The notes: generated by a model from the letters alone, not told the origin. DNA of 64,000 nt from Hydrogenophaga sp. (GCF_025699295.1 NZ_JAILWB010000003.1:1-64000), one strand, 5' to 3'. Numbered from the stretch's first letter, positions 29,768 through 39,171 are shown. Numbers and translations are program-made.

Positions 29768-30765
29768 GCCGGGTCGAACTGCACGGCATCGGCAAGCACT
29801 TCGGCGGCCACGCCGCGGTGCAGGACGTGCATCTGGTGGCCGAGCCCGGCCAGTTCGTGGCGCTGCTTGGCCCCTCGGGCTGCGGCAAGAGCACCACGCT
29901 GCGCCTGATCGCGGCGCTGGAGCAGCCCGACGCGGGGCGCATCGTCATCGGCGGTGTGGACGTCACCCACGCACCGGCGGCCGAGCGCGGCATTGCCATG
30001 GTGTTCCAGAACTACGCGCTGTTTCCGCACCTCACCGTGGGCGAGAACATCGTCTTCGGGCTCACCGTGCGCCGCGTGGACAAGGCCGAGCGCGCGCGCC
30101 GGCTGGCGCAGGCCGCCGAGCTGCTGGGCCTGCAGGCTCTGCTCGGGCGCAAGCCGGCGCAGCTCTCCGGCGGACAGCGCCAGCGCGTGGCGCTGGGCCG
30201 CGCCATCGTGGCGCAGGCGCCGGTGTGCCTGATGGACGAGCCCCTGTCCAACCTGGACGCGCAGTTGCGCCAGCAGATGCGCGGCGAGATCCGCGAGCTG
30301 CAGCAGCGCCTGGGCATCACCATGGTCTACGTCACGCACGACCAGACCGAGGCCATGACCATGGCCGACCGCGTGGTGCTCATGCGCGCGGGCCACATCG
30401 AGCAGCAGGGCACGCCACAGGACCTGTACGAGCGCCCGGCCAGTGCCTTCGTGGCCGGCTTCATCGGCGCGCCCGCCATGAACCTGTTTCCCGCGCCCGA
30501 CGGCAGCGCCGCCGTGTGGGGCGTGCGTCCCGAACAGATGCAGCTGCGACCCGTGCACGAAGGCCTGGCCGCCACCGTCCAGGCCGTGGAGTACCTGGGT
30601 GCCGAGAGCCTGCTGATCTGCGAGACCGCCTCTTCGGCGCGCGTGGTGCTGCGCGCCGGTGGACACGCGCTGCCCCGTCGCGGCGACGCGGTCGGCCTGG
30701 ACTGGCCGGCCTCTGCCCTGCACCGATTCGACCGCGCAAGCGGCCTGCGACTTTCCCAACCGTAA
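29764..30765 (+). CDS. UgpC/MalK-type ABC transporter ATPase
   Basis: A 333-residue ATP-binding subunit of a CUT1-type importer. Walker A is GPSGCGKSTTLRL near residues 38-46, the signature LSGGQRQRVALGRAIV, Walker B VCLMDEPLSNLDAQLR, and the switch histidine is in VYVTHDQTEAM. A short TOBE region follows (VWGVRPEQMQLRPV). UgpC is the closest common relative by context. Its ATG overlaps the regulator stop codon as ATGA. It should energise the two permeases and the binding protein encoded next. Confidence 0.93.
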   Translation: MSRVELHGIGKHFGGHAAVQDVHLVAEPGQFVALLGPSGCGKSTTLRLIAALEQPDAGRIVIGGVDVTHAPAAERGIAMVFQNYALFPHLTVGENIVFGLTVRRVDKAERARRLAQAAELLGLQALLGRKPAQLSGGQRQRVALGRAIVAQAPVCLMDEPLSNLDAQLRQQMRGEIRELQQRLGITMVYVTHDQTEAMTMADRVVLMRAGHIEQQGTPQDLYERPASAFVAGFIGAPAMNLFPAPDGSAAVWGVRPEQMQLRPVHEGLAATVQAVEYLGAESLLICETASSARVVLRAGGHALPRRGDAVGLDWPASALHRFDRASGLRLSQP

Positions 30766-30774
30766 GGAGAACCC

Positions 30775-32052
30775 ATGAAACCCTGGACCCCGAGCCTTGC
30801 CGCCGTCGCGCTGAGCGCGACCCTGAGCCTGCCTGCCATCGCGCAGGAGCTGAGCTTCTACTACCCGGTCGCCGTCGGCGGCCCGGTCACCAAGATCATC
30901 GACGGCATGGCCGCCGACTTCGAGAAGGAGAACCCCGGCATCAAGATCAAGCCGGTCTACGCCGGCAGCTACCAGGACACCATCACCAAGGTGCTGACCG
31001 CGGCCAAGGGCGGCGACGCGCCGCACGTCGCGGTGATGCTGTCGACCGACATGTACACGCTGATCGACGAGGACGTGGTCGTGCCCTTCGACGACATGGC
31101 CAGGACCGCCGCCGACAAGGCCTGGATGAACAGCTTCTACCCTGGCTTCATGCAGAACAGCCAGACCGGTGGCAAGACCTGGGGCATTCCGTTCCAGCGC
31201 TCCACCGTGGTGATGTACTGGAACAAGGACCTGTTCAAGCAAGCCGGCCTGGACCCGAACAAGCCACCGCAGAACTGGAACGAGCTGGTCGACTACGGAC
31301 AGAAGCTGACGAAGCGCGACGCCGCCGGCAACGTCAGCACCTGGGGCATCCAGGTGCCGTCCTCGGGCTTCCCGTACTGGCTGTTCCAGGGCTTCACCAC
31401 GCAGAATGGGGCGCGGCTCATGAACCCGGCCGGTACCCAGACCTACTACGACAAGCCCGAGGTCGTGCAGGCGCTGCAGTTCTGGATGGACCTGTCGCAG
31501 AAGCACAAGATCCACCCGCCCGGCGTGGTGGAGTGGGGCACGACGCCGAAGGACTTCTTCGAACGCAAGGCGGCCATGATCTGGACCACCACCGGCAACC
31601 TGACCAACATCCGCAACAACGCGAAGTTCGATTTCGGCGTGGCCATGCTGCCCGCCGGCAAGGAGCGCGGCACGCCGACGGGCGGCGGCAACTTCTACGT
31701 GTTCAAGAAGGCCACCGCGGCCGAGCGCGAGGCCTCGATGAAATTCATCCAGTGGATGACCTCGCCCAGGCGCGCGGCCGAGTGGGCCATTGCCACCGGC
31801 TACATCGCCGTCAGCCCGGCGGCCTGGGACACGCCGGAGATGAAGAAGTACCTGGGCGAGTTTCCCGCGCCCATCGTCGCGCGCGACCAGCTGCAGCACG
31901 CCGTGGCCGAACTCTCCACGCATGAGAACCAGCGCGTGACCAAGGCGCTCAACGACGGCCTGCAGGCCGCGCTCACCGGCGCCAAGCCGGCGCAGCAGGC
32001 CCTGCAGGACGCGCAGCGCGAGGCCGACCGCATCCTGCGGCCGTACCGCTGA
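30775..32052 (+). CDS. UgpB-type extracellular solute-binding protein
   Basis: A 425-residue periplasmic binding protein of family 1 (CUT1). The signal peptide is MKPWTPSLAAVALSATLSLP with cleavage after AIAQ. The mature start ELSFYYPVAVGGPVTKIIDGMAADFEKENPGIKI is typical, and TTTGNLTNIRNNAKFDFGVAMLPAG and KFIQWMTSPRRAAEWAIATGYIAVS are UgpB-like blocks. Expected ligands are glycerol-3-phosphate or glycerophosphodiesters, by family and by the neighbouring phosphodiesterase and GlpR-like repressor. It lies 9 bp after the ATPase gene. Confidence 0.9.
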   Translation: MKPWTPSLAAVALSATLSLPAIAQELSFYYPVAVGGPVTKIIDGMAADFEKENPGIKIKPVYAGSYQDTITKVLTAAKGGDAPHVAVMLSTDMYTLIDEDVVVPFDDMARTAADKAWMNSFYPGFMQNSQTGGKTWGIPFQRSTVVMYWNKDLFKQAGLDPNKPPQNWNELVDYGQKLTKRDAAGNVSTWGIQVPSSGFPYWLFQGFTTQNGARLMNPAGTQTYYDKPEVVQALQFWMDLSQKHKIHPPGVVEWGTTPKDFFERKAAMIWTTTGNLTNIRNNAKFDFGVAMLPAGKERGTPTGGGNFYVFKKATAAEREASMKFIQWMTSPRRAAEWAIATGYIAVSPAAWDTPEMKKYLGEFPAPIVARDQLQHAVAELSTHENQRVTKALNDGLQAALTGAKPAQQALQDAQREADRILRPYR

Positions 32053-32074
32053 GCCGGGTGCCGGGTACGTCCTG

Positions 32075-32950
32075 ATGTCCGATCGCCGCGGCGCCATCAT
32101 GGGCTGGCTGCTGTTGCTGCCGGCGGCGGTGCTGCTGGCGGCCTTCACCCACTACCCGGCGGTGGCCACGCTGTGGCACAGCCTGTTCAGCACCGCCCGG
32201 CCCAACCGCCCGGCGCGCTGGATCGGGCTGGAGCACTACCAGGCGCTGGCCGAAGACCCGGTGTTCTGGACCTCGCTCACCAACAACGCCTGGTACGCGC
32301 TGGGCACCATCGTGCCGGCGATCGCGCTGGCCATCGCGATGGCGCTCTGGGTGGACCGCAAGCTCGCCGGCCGCGGCCTGCTGCGGCTGGCCTACTTCAC
32401 GCCCACCGTGCTGCCCATGATCGCGGTGGCCAACATCTGGCTGTTCTTCTACACGCCCGACTACGGCCTGCTCGACCAGATCCGCGGCCTGTTCGGCGGC
32501 GCGGCGCACAACTGGCTGGGCTCGCGCGAGACCGCGCTGGGCGCGCTGATGGTGGTGGCGGTGTGGAAGGAAGCGGGCTTCTTCATGATCTTCTACCTGG
32601 CCGCGCTGCAGCAGATGTCTCCGGAGCTGCGCGAGGCCGCTGCGCTGGAGGGTTGCGGGCGCTGGCAGTTCTTCTGGCGCGTGACCTTTCCCCTGCTCAT
32701 GCCGACCACACTGTTCGTGCTGGTCAACGCCGTCATCAACGCCTTCCGCCTGATCGACCATGTGGTCGTGATGACGCGCGGCGGGCCCGACAACGCCAGC
32801 TCGCTGCTGCTGTTCCACATCTACGAGACCGGCTTCAAGTTCTGGGACGCCGGCTATGCCGCCGCGCTCACCGCGGTACTGCTGGCCTTGCTCGCGCTGC
32901 TGGCCCTGCTGCAGTTCGGTCTGCTCGAGCGCCGCACCCACTACCAGTGA
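32075..32950 (+). CDS. UgpA-type ABC permease
   Basis: A 291-residue inner-membrane permease with six predicted membrane segments, starting with GWLLLLPAAVLLAAFTHYPAVATLWHSLF. The EAA loop that docks onto the ATPase reads ELREAAALEGCGRWQFFWRVTFPLLMP. It is the first of two permeases, as in ugpAE and malFG. It lies 22 bp after the binding-protein gene. Confidence 0.92.
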   Translation: MSDRRGAIMGWLLLLPAAVLLAAFTHYPAVATLWHSLFSTARPNRPARWIGLEHYQALAEDPVFWTSLTNNAWYALGTIVPAIALAIAMALWVDRKLAGRGLLRLAYFTPTVLPMIAVANIWLFFYTPDYGLLDQIRGLFGGAAHNWLGSRETALGALMVVAVWKEAGFFMIFYLAALQQMSPELREAAALEGCGRWQFFWRVTFPLLMPTTLFVLVNAVINAFRLIDHVVVMTRGGPDNASSLLLFHIYETGFKFWDAGYAAALTAVLLALLALLALLQFGLLERRTHYQ

Positions 32951-32966
32951 CAGTGACCGGCACCCC

Positions 32967-33785
32967 ATGCTGAACCCTTCACGCGCCGACACCTGGCTCA
33001 ACACCGCGGGCGCCTGGCTGCTCGCCCTGCTGTGGCTGCTGCCCCTGCTCTACGCCATCTGGTCGGCGGTGCACGCCACCGAGTTCTCGACCCGCTTCGA
33101 TCTGCTGGCGCCCCTGACGCTGGAGAACTTCCGCGCCGCCTGGGCCGCCGCGCCCTTTCCGCGCTACTTCCTCAACACCTTCGCGCTGGTCAGCAGCATC
33201 CTCGTCGGACAGCTGGTGCTGTGCACGCTGGCGGCCTACGCCTTCGCCCGCTTCACTTTCCCGGGCCGCGACATCGCCTTCGCCCTGGTGCTGGTGCAGC
33301 TGCTGGTGATGCCCGACGTGGTGCTGGTGGAAAACTACCGCACCCTGCACCAGCTCGGCCTGACCGACACGCTCAGCGCCATGGCCTTGCCCTACATGGC
33401 CTCGGCCTTCGGCATCTTCCTGCTGCGCCAGACCTTCAAGACCGTGCCGAGGGAGCTGGAGGAGGCCGCGCGCGTCGAAGGCTGTGGCGCGCTGGGCGTG
33501 CTGTGGCGGGTGTACATCCCGCTGGCGACGCCGGTCTACCTGGCGTACGCGCTGGTGTCGGTGAGCTACCACTGGAACAACTTTCTCTGGCCGCTGGTGG
33601 TGTCCCATTCGGTGGAGACAAGGCCCCTGACGGTGGGGCTGTCGGTGTTTGCGGGCACCGACCAGGGCATCGACTGGGCCATCATCAACGCGGCCACGCT
33701 GATCTCCAGCGCGCCGCTGCTGCTGGCTTTCCTGCTGTTCCAGCGGCACTTCGTGCAGAGCTTTCTGCGCGCGGGCATCCGCTGA
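32967..33785 (+). CDS. UgpE-type ABC permease
   Basis: A 272-residue permease of the MalG/UgpE type with six membrane segments (first at residues 14-36). The EAA loop is PRELEEAARVEGCGALGVLWRVYIPLATP. It partners the permease encoded 16 bp upstream. The operon (regulator, ATPase, binding protein, two permeases) ends here, 17 bp from the convergent histidine-kinase stop; no clear terminator is seen between them. Confidence 0.92.
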   Translation: MLNPSRADTWLNTAGAWLLALLWLLPLLYAIWSAVHATEFSTRFDLLAPLTLENFRAAWAAAPFPRYFLNTFALVSSILVGQLVLCTLAAYAFARFTFPGRDIAFALVLVQLLVMPDVVLVENYRTLHQLGLTDTLSAMALPYMASAFGIFLLRQTFKTVPRELEEAARVEGCGALGVLWRVYIPLATPVYLAYALVSVSYHWNNFLWPLVVSHSVETRPLTVGLSVFAGTDQGIDWAIINAATLISSAPLLLAFLLFQRHFVQSFLRAGIR

Positions 33786-33802
33786 GGGCGGGCCGCGGCG
33801 GA

Positions 33803-36031
33803 TCAAGCTTCGTCGTCGACCGTGCGGCGGACCACGCCCATGAGCACCGCATCCAGTTCAGCGGCCTCGATCGGCTTGCGCAGCACGGCGGCGAACAGCT
33901 CGCGGGGCAGGTGGCTGCCGGCCTCGTCCAGGTTGCCGCTGAGCAGCACCACCGGTGGCGGCTGGTCCATGGCGCGGATGCGCTCGGCCAGGCCCGCGCC
34001 GTTGAGCCGCGGCATCGCGTAGTCGGTGAGCACCACATCCCAGCGCCGTGGCGACTGCACCAGGTAGCTCCAGGCCTCCTCGCCGTCGCGCGCGCGCGTG
34101 ACCTGCCAGCCGCGGCGCTCCAGCAGGGCGCTCCACGACTGGCGCACCAGCTGGTCGTCGTCGACGAACAGCAGCTCCCGGCCCGCGCTGCCGGTCCTCG
34201 TCGTGGTGGCCGGCAGCGCCGCGGCGGCCTCGCCCCCGCACGCGGGCAGGTAGATGTGGAAGTGCGCGCCCTCGCCGGGCACGCTGCGCAGCCCGATGTG
34301 ACCGCCGTGGCGCACCGTGATGCCCTGCGCGACCGACAGGCCCAGCCCCGTGCCACGGCCTGCCCCCTTGGTGGTGAAGAAGGGCTCGAAGACCTGGTCC
34401 ACGATCTCCGCCGGCACGCCCGGCCCGAAGTCGCGCACGCCCACAACGAGGTAGCGCCCGGGTGCCAGCGCGCAGGCGCCTGGCCAGCGCGCGTGCGCAT
34501 CCGCGTCCGCGAACGGCACCGTGATCTCGTCGAGAGTGACCTCGATGCGGCCCTTGCCGTTCATGGCGTCGGCGGCGTTGATCAGCAGGTTGACCACGAC
34601 CTGCTGCAGTTGGGTGGGATCTGCTTCGACCACATCGGCCTCCACGCGTCCGACGCAGACGATTTCGCATTCGCGCGTCAGCCCGGCGCTGACCAGACGG
34701 CGGGTGTCCTCGAGCAGGATCTTCAGGTGCAGCGGCTGCAGCTTCGGCTGGGTCTTGCGGCCGAACGCGAGCAGCTGGCGGATGAGGCCATCGGCGTAGC
34801 GCGTCGCCTTCAGGGCCTGCTCCAGCGACTCGTGCCCCGGGTGTCCCTTCTCCAGGTCCTCCATCGTGAGCCGCACCCAGCCCGACACCGCCGCCAGCGA
34901 GTTGTTGATGTCGTGGGCAATGCCTCCGGCCAGCCGGCCCAGGGCTTCAGCCTTCTGGCCCTGCATCATCTGCGCCCGCGTGGCCTCCTGCCGTTCGTGT
35001 GCCTGCTGCTGCTGCTGCGCGTCCGAACGCACGCGCGCGAGCAGGTGGTTGATGCCGGTGGCCAGCGCGCTGATCTCGTCGCGGCCTTGCACCCGCACCG
35101 GCGGGGCCGCGGTGGGGCCGTCGCGGGTGATGACCTCGATGTCGCCGTAGAGGCGCTGCAGGCGCTTGAGCAGGAAACGGTCCAGCAGCCACACAAGCAG
35201 CAGGCTGGCCATCAGCGAGGTCACGGCGACCACCACCATGCTCAGCCCGCTCAGTGCGCGCCCGCGCGCCTGCAGGCGGCGGTCCAGACCCAGGACCAGA
35301 TCCGCCACGGGCTGGCCGGTGTGGTCCTCCAGGACGACGTGCAGGACATCCTCCTCCTCGTCCCGGTGCACATGGATGGGAGGTCCGGGGTGCGCGGCGA
35401 CGTCGAACGACAGCCGCGCGGGCGTCATCAGCACCTCTGCCAGGAGCGCGATCTCGGTGTCGTCGAAGCGGCGCGTCATGACCATGACGCCGTAGGTCTT
35501 CTGATCGGACAGGTCCTGCCGGTGGATGGCGGCCGCGATCACGATCCTGAGCTCGCCATCCTCCGCGCGCAGCGTCTGCAGCGCGCGCTTCGGTCCCCCG
35601 GCAGCCAGCACCTGCGCTGCCAGCGCCTGGAAGGACGCCGTGCGCTCGGCGTTCAGCGACGCCAGCGAGCCGTCACGCGTTTTCTCCAGCGTCGCGAGCG
35701 CACGGCCGCCACCGTCGAACACAAGGATTTCCGAGATGCGCAGGTAGCCCATGTTCTCGGCCTCGAAATTCGAGGACATGAAATCGGGCTGATGGCCCGT
35801 GACGAATTCCACGGCATCGTTCCAGAACGCGTAGTCCTGCGCGGTGGCGCTCAGGGCCTGCACCTGCTGGTTGAAGACGCGCCTGGCGCGCTCGCCCTCG
35901 CGCAACGCGGCCGCCGTCTCCAGCTGGGCAAACGAATCGCCGACGATGTAACGAGCGCCCAGCATGGCCGTGCACGCACTCAAAGCCAGTGCGGTCAGTA
36001 TCAAGGCCCAGGCTTTGTGTTGCAGCTTCAT
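33803..36031 (-). CDS. Hybrid sensor histidine kinase with CHASE4 and receiver domains
   Basis: A 742-residue membrane sensor. A membrane segment at residues 5-25 is followed by a periplasmic CHASE4-like domain (AQDYAFWNDAVEFVTGHQPDFMSSNFEAENMGYLRISEI) and a second membrane segment near 245-270, then a HAMP-like linker. The phosphoacceptor His is about residue 373 in GGIAHDINNSL; the ATPase has NLLINAADAM, DFGPGVP and GTGLGLSVAQG. A C-terminal receiver has its phosphoaspartate near residue 669 in VVLTDYAMPRLNG. No output-domain response regulator or histidine phosphotransferase is encoded nearby, so its partner is unknown. Start at MKLQHKAWAL. Confidence 0.9.
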   Translation of the reverse strand: MKLQHKAWALILTALALSACTAMLGARYIVGDSFAQLETAAALREGERARRVFNQQVQALSATAQDYAFWNDAVEFVTGHQPDFMSSNFEAENMGYLRISEILVFDGGGRALATLEKTRDGSLASLNAERTASFQALAAQVLAAGGPKRALQTLRAEDGELRIVIAAAIHRQDLSDQKTYGVMVMTRRFDDTEIALLAEVLMTPARLSFDVAAHPGPPIHVHRDEEEDVLHVVLEDHTGQPVADLVLGLDRRLQARGRALSGLSMVVVAVTSLMASLLLVWLLDRFLLKRLQRLYGDIEVITRDGPTAAPPVRVQGRDEISALATGINHLLARVRSDAQQQQQAHERQEATRAQMMQGQKAEALGRLAGGIAHDINNSLAAVSGWVRLTMEDLEKGHPGHESLEQALKATRYADGLIRQLLAFGRKTQPKLQPLHLKILLEDTRRLVSAGLTRECEIVCVGRVEADVVEADPTQLQQVVVNLLINAADAMNGKGRIEVTLDEITVPFADADAHARWPGACALAPGRYLVVGVRDFGPGVPAEIVDQVFEPFFTTKGAGRGTGLGLSVAQGITVRHGGHIGLRSVPGEGAHFHIYLPACGGEAAAALPATTTRTGSAGRELLFVDDDQLVRQSWSALLERRGWQVTRARDGEEAWSYLVQSPRRWDVVLTDYAMPRLNGAGLAERIRAMDQPPPVVLLSGNLDEAGSHLPRELFAAVLRKPIEAAELDAVLMGVVRRTVDDEA

Positions 36032-36192
36032 GTGACTGGCATATCGGCAGGGGCCGATGGGGATGAAGCGCCCGCGGACCACGAGGCGCAAGGTTCCGCC
36101 CGACGGTGTGCGCTTCCTCACTGAACCCGCGTGCCCTCACTGCGGGGCTGCTCCGCCCGTCGGCAGCGGCCGGCACACGGCCGGCGCGAGCC

Positions 36193-36504
36193 TCAGTGCC
36201 GATCCACCAGCGTCTGCAGCAGCCGCTCCAGCTGCAGGCCGATGGATTCGAGCACGCCTTTGACGCCCGCGCTCTTGTGAACGGTCTCCGAAGCCATGTG
36301 TTTCGGCTGGCCCTGCAACTGCGCGAGCTCGCTGCCGAGACGGAAGCGCTCGCGCTCGATCTCGGCCAGTTGGGCCTGCAGGTCGGGCCCTGCGGGCTTG
36401 AGCGCGTGCGCCTGCCGGGCCTTGTCCATCATCTCGTCGATGTGTTTGAGGTGCGAGGCCGAAATGAGGAAGTGCTGCTCCACCAGTCTGCTGATCTCGT
36501 CCAT
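36193..36504 (-). CDS. Small helical hypothetical protein
   Basis: I do not recognise a family. The 103-residue product is almost all helix, with a coiled-coil-like stretch DLQAQLAEIERERFRLGSELAQLQG (residues 41-65) and a C-terminal amphipathic helix GLQLERLLQTLVDRH. There is no signal peptide. The ATG at 36504 follows GGAGA by five bases, which supports it as a real gene. It lies between an FAD oxidoreductase gene and the hybrid kinase on the same strand, with about 160 bp to the kinase start. Confidence 0.65.
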   Translation of the reverse strand: MDEISRLVEQHFLISASHLKHIDEMMDKARQAHALKPAGPDLQAQLAEIERERFRLGSELAQLQGQPKHMASETVHKSAGVKGVLESIGLQLERLLQTLVDRH

Positions 36505-36568
36505 GGCTGTCTCCGAAGTCGGGTTTCCGAAGGGGCACGGCCCCTTGTAGCACCAACCGCGGCGCGTG

Positions 36569-38041
36569 TCAGCCCCGGGCCGCGTCCCGCGCGGCGAAGC
36601 GCCCCGCGCGCCGCCCGGAGACGAAGGCCCAGGCCAGGTGGTGGCCGTGGCCCTTGAGCAGCAGGCCGCCCTGGCCGGTGGAGCCGGCGGCATAGAGACC
36701 GGGCAGGGGCTGCTCGTCGGCACCGAGCACGCGGTGCTCGCCATCGACCATCAGGCCGCCCTCGCTGTGCACGAACACCGAACGCACCGGGCCGAGCGCC
36801 ACGAAAGGGCCCTCGCCGAGCGGGCGCACGCCGCCTTCGCGGGCGCTGCGCGCCAGCGCCGCGGTGTCCATGCCCAGGCGCGCGGCCAGGGCGTCCAGCG
36901 TCGGCGCTTCGGCGAACACGTCCGGGCGGTTGCGGCGGTAGTCGGGCACGTAGGCGTAGGCCACGCCCGGTGCGGTGGACACGTAGTCCGGCCATGCGGA
37001 AAAGCGCTGTGCCAGCGCGGCGTCGATCACGATGTAGCCGAGCTTGTCGGGCTGGTCGGGCAGGCGCCAGGCCGGGCGGTCGCGCTCGTCACCGAAGCGC
37101 TCGCCGTGCCGGTTCACCAGCACCGCGCCCGCGTCGAACAACGCGGTGGATGGCGCCAGCGCGGTGGTGAGGAAGCGCATCATCAGCGGCCGCAGGATCA
37201 TCGGCGGCACGTGGTCGATCGCCCACTCCATGAAGACGGCCAGCCAGCGCCAGGGCGGCAGGCGGCGCACCAGGGTTTCGGTGGCGGGCGCGATGAAACG
37301 GATCTCGGGACCCAGCGCGAGGTCGCCGTTGACGATGCGCGCACCCAGCGCCTCGGCCATGCGCTGGCCGTCGCCGGTGGCGGTCACGTTCACGCCTTCG
37401 ACCTTGGCCTCCTGCGGCCCCATGAAGCGCGCCTTGAACGCGGCTCCGTTGGTGAAGTCGCCTGCGGCCAGCACCACGCCGCCGCGCGCGCGGTAGCGCA
37501 CCGGGCCGCCTTCGCCTTCGGCATCGACGCCGGTGACGCGGCCGCTCTCCTGCACGATCGCGTTCACCCGCACGCCGGTGCGAATGTCCACGCCCGCGCG
37601 TTTCGCGCGCCGCGTGAGGTGGTAGATGAAGGAACGCGAGTTCGGCAGCACGTTGTGCATGCGCGGCTGGCGGTGCGGCGGTTCGGGCATGGGGCCCATG
37701 AAGCGCACGCCCGAATCCAGCAGCCACTGGAAGGTGGCGGGCATCTCGTCGCACAGCACGCGGCGCAGCGCGGCGTTGTCGCGCCCGTCGAGATCGCCCG
37801 CGAAGCCGGGCATGTCGGCCCAGTGGTCCGCGGGCGAATCGGCGATGCCGCGCCGGCGCTGGTGCGGCGTGCCGCTGGACGTGACCGAGCCGATCGACCA
37901 CGCTGTGGAGCCGCCGGGCTGCGGGTTCTTCTCCAGCAGCACCACGCTGCGCCCGGCCCCGCGCGCCTCGATGGCCGCGGCCAGTCCGGCGCCGCCCGCG
38001 CCGACCACCACCACGTCGAAGCATTCCTCAGATTTCGCCAC
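36569..38041 (-). CDS. FAD-dependent fumarate-reductase/ketosteroid-dehydrogenase-type oxidoreductase
   Basis: A 490-residue soluble flavoprotein. The dinucleotide motif VVVVGAGGAGLAAAIEARGAGRSVVLLEK opens the protein, with GGSTAWSIGSV next, VVLAAGDFTNG in the cap region and GLYAAGSTGQGGLLLKGHGHHLAWAFVSGRRAG at the C-terminal FAD contact. The family includes fumarate reductases, 3-ketosteroid dehydrogenases and TcuA; the substrate cannot be chosen by eye. The GTG start at 38041 follows GGAAGG. It is the last gene of the long leftward catabolic cluster, separated from it by a repeat element that may end transcription. Confidence 0.85.
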   Translation of the reverse strand: MAKSEECFDVVVVGAGGAGLAAAIEARGAGRSVVLLEKNPQPGGSTAWSIGSVTSSGTPHQRRRGIADSPADHWADMPGFAGDLDGRDNAALRRVLCDEMPATFQWLLDSGVRFMGPMPEPPHRQPRMHNVLPNSRSFIYHLTRRAKRAGVDIRTGVRVNAIVQESGRVTGVDAEGEGGPVRYRARGGVVLAAGDFTNGAAFKARFMGPQEAKVEGVNVTATGDGQRMAEALGARIVNGDLALGPEIRFIAPATETLVRRLPPWRWLAVFMEWAIDHVPPMILRPLMMRFLTTALAPSTALFDAGAVLVNRHGERFGDERDRPAWRLPDQPDKLGYIVIDAALAQRFSAWPDYVSTAPGVAYAYVPDYRRNRPDVFAEAPTLDALAARLGMDTAALARSAREGGVRPLGEGPFVALGPVRSVFVHSEGGLMVDGEHRVLGADEQPLPGLYAAGSTGQGGLLLKGHGHHLAWAFVSGRRAGRFAARDAARG

Positions 38042-38091
38042 ACCAAACCTTCCACGCTGGCGCTGGACCCGCAGCGCATGAGATGACCCCG

Positions 38092-38188
38092 TCCAGGGAC
38101 ACCGAGGGTCCGGCTCCGCCGGCCCCAGGTGTCGCCCCCCTCCCGCCGCAGGCGAGAGAGGGGGGAGCGCCGAAGGCGCGCGGGGGGT
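38092..38188 (-). repeat. Hairpin-rich intergenic repeat, copy B
   Basis: This copy has the same order of hairpins as the element at 15408-15489: GACACC...GGTGTC with CCGGC/GCCGG inside, a CCCCCC...GGGGGG stem with a longer loop, and GCGCC-GAA-GGCGC. It again lies immediately downstream of a leftward gene stop and in the same orientation relative to that gene. The loop and third hairpin differ in sequence but keep pairing. Confidence 0.75.
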
Positions 38189-38196
38189 GCTTCATA

Positions 38197-39171
38197 TCAA
38201 TCCACTTTGATGTTGGCCGCCTGGATCACGGCGTTCCACTTGGTGGTTTCGGCTTGGTTGCGTTTGACCGCGTCGGCCGGCGAACCACCGAGCGCGGACA
38301 CCCCCAGCGTGGCCCAGCGTTCGCGCAGGTCGGGCGCCTTGAGCACGACGTTGATCTCGGCGTTGAGCTTGTTGACGATGTCGGCCGGCACACCGGCGGG
38401 CGCGGAAATCGTGTACCAGGGCACCGAGGCGTAGCCGGCGACTCCCGCCTCGGCCACGGTGGGCACGTCGGGCAGGCTCGGGTCGCGCTGCGTGCCGGTC
38501 ACGGCGAGCGCGCGCACCTTGCCGGACTTGAGGTGCGCGTGCGCCGTGCCCAGGCTCTCGAACAGCAGCTGGATCTGGCCGCCCAGCAGATCGGCCATGG
38601 CCGGCGCGCCGCCGCGGTAGGGCACATGCACGTAGTCGATCTTCGTCATGTAGCGGAACAGCTCGGCCGCCATGTGCATGGCCGAGCCATTGCCCGCCGA
38701 GCCATAGCTGAGCTGGCCGGGCTGGCTCTTCGCGAGTGCCAGCAGCTCCTGCACCGACTTCGCGGGCACCTTGTCGTTCACCAGCAGCACGCTGGGTGCC
38801 TCGGCCAGCAACACCACCGGTTGCAGGTCCTTGCCCGGGTCGTAGCGCAGGTTGTTGTAGAGCCTGGCGGCGCCGTTGTGCGCGATGGTCGCGAGCACCA
38901 GGGTGTAGCCGTCGGCAGCGCCGCGCGCGACCTGCTCGGCGCCGGTGTGGCCGCCGGTGCCGGGCTTGTTCTCGATCACCACCGGCTGGCCCAGGCGCGG
39001 CGCCAGGCGCTCGCCGACCATGCGCGCGAGCAGGTCGGCCGGGCCGCCGGCGGCATACGGCACGACGATCTTGACCGGCCGCGCCGGGTAGGCATCCTGC
39101 GCGAACGCGGGGATCGAAACAGCACACAGGCCCAGGGCCAGCAGCGATCGGTGGAAGGTTCTCTTGAGCAT
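38197..39171 (-). CDS. TctC/Bug-family solute-binding protein (1)
   Basis: A 324-residue periplasmic carboxylate-type receptor. The signal peptide is MLKRTFHRSLLALGLCAVSIPAFAQ with cleavage near AFA-QDA. Mature blocks are YPARPVKIVVPYAAGGPADLLARMVGERLAPRLGQPVVIENKPGTGG and YVHVPYRGGAPAMADLLGGQIQLLFESL. It is one of two such genes in tandem, 25 bp apart and about as similar to each other as typical paralogues, with no TctAB channel near. They are probably receptors recruited to the catabolic cluster, or sensors. Confidence 0.92.
   Translation of the reverse strand: MLKRTFHRSLLALGLCAVSIPAFAQDAYPARPVKIVVPYAAGGPADLLARMVGERLAPRLGQPVVIENKPGTGGHTGAEQVARGAADGYTLVLATIAHNGAARLYNNLRYDPGKDLQPVVLLAEAPSVLLVNDKVPAKSVQELLALAKSQPGQLSYGSAGNGSAMHMAAELFRYMTKIDYVHVPYRGGAPAMADLLGGQIQLLFESLGTAHAHLKSGKVRALAVTGTQRDPSLPDVPTVAEAGVAGYASVPWYTISAPAGVPADIVNKLNAEINVVLKAPDLRERWATLGVSALGGSPADAVKRNQAETTKWNAVIQAANIKVD

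Noticed and set aside
29506-32148. 880-residue minus-strand frame opposite the Ugp-like operon
   Set aside because: It is antisense to the regulator, ATPase and binding-protein genes, with no domain and shadow-type composition.
33032-36124. 1030-residue plus-strand frame opposite the hybrid kinase
   Set aside because: The kinase frame has clear CHASE4, kinase and receiver motifs; the opposite frame has none.
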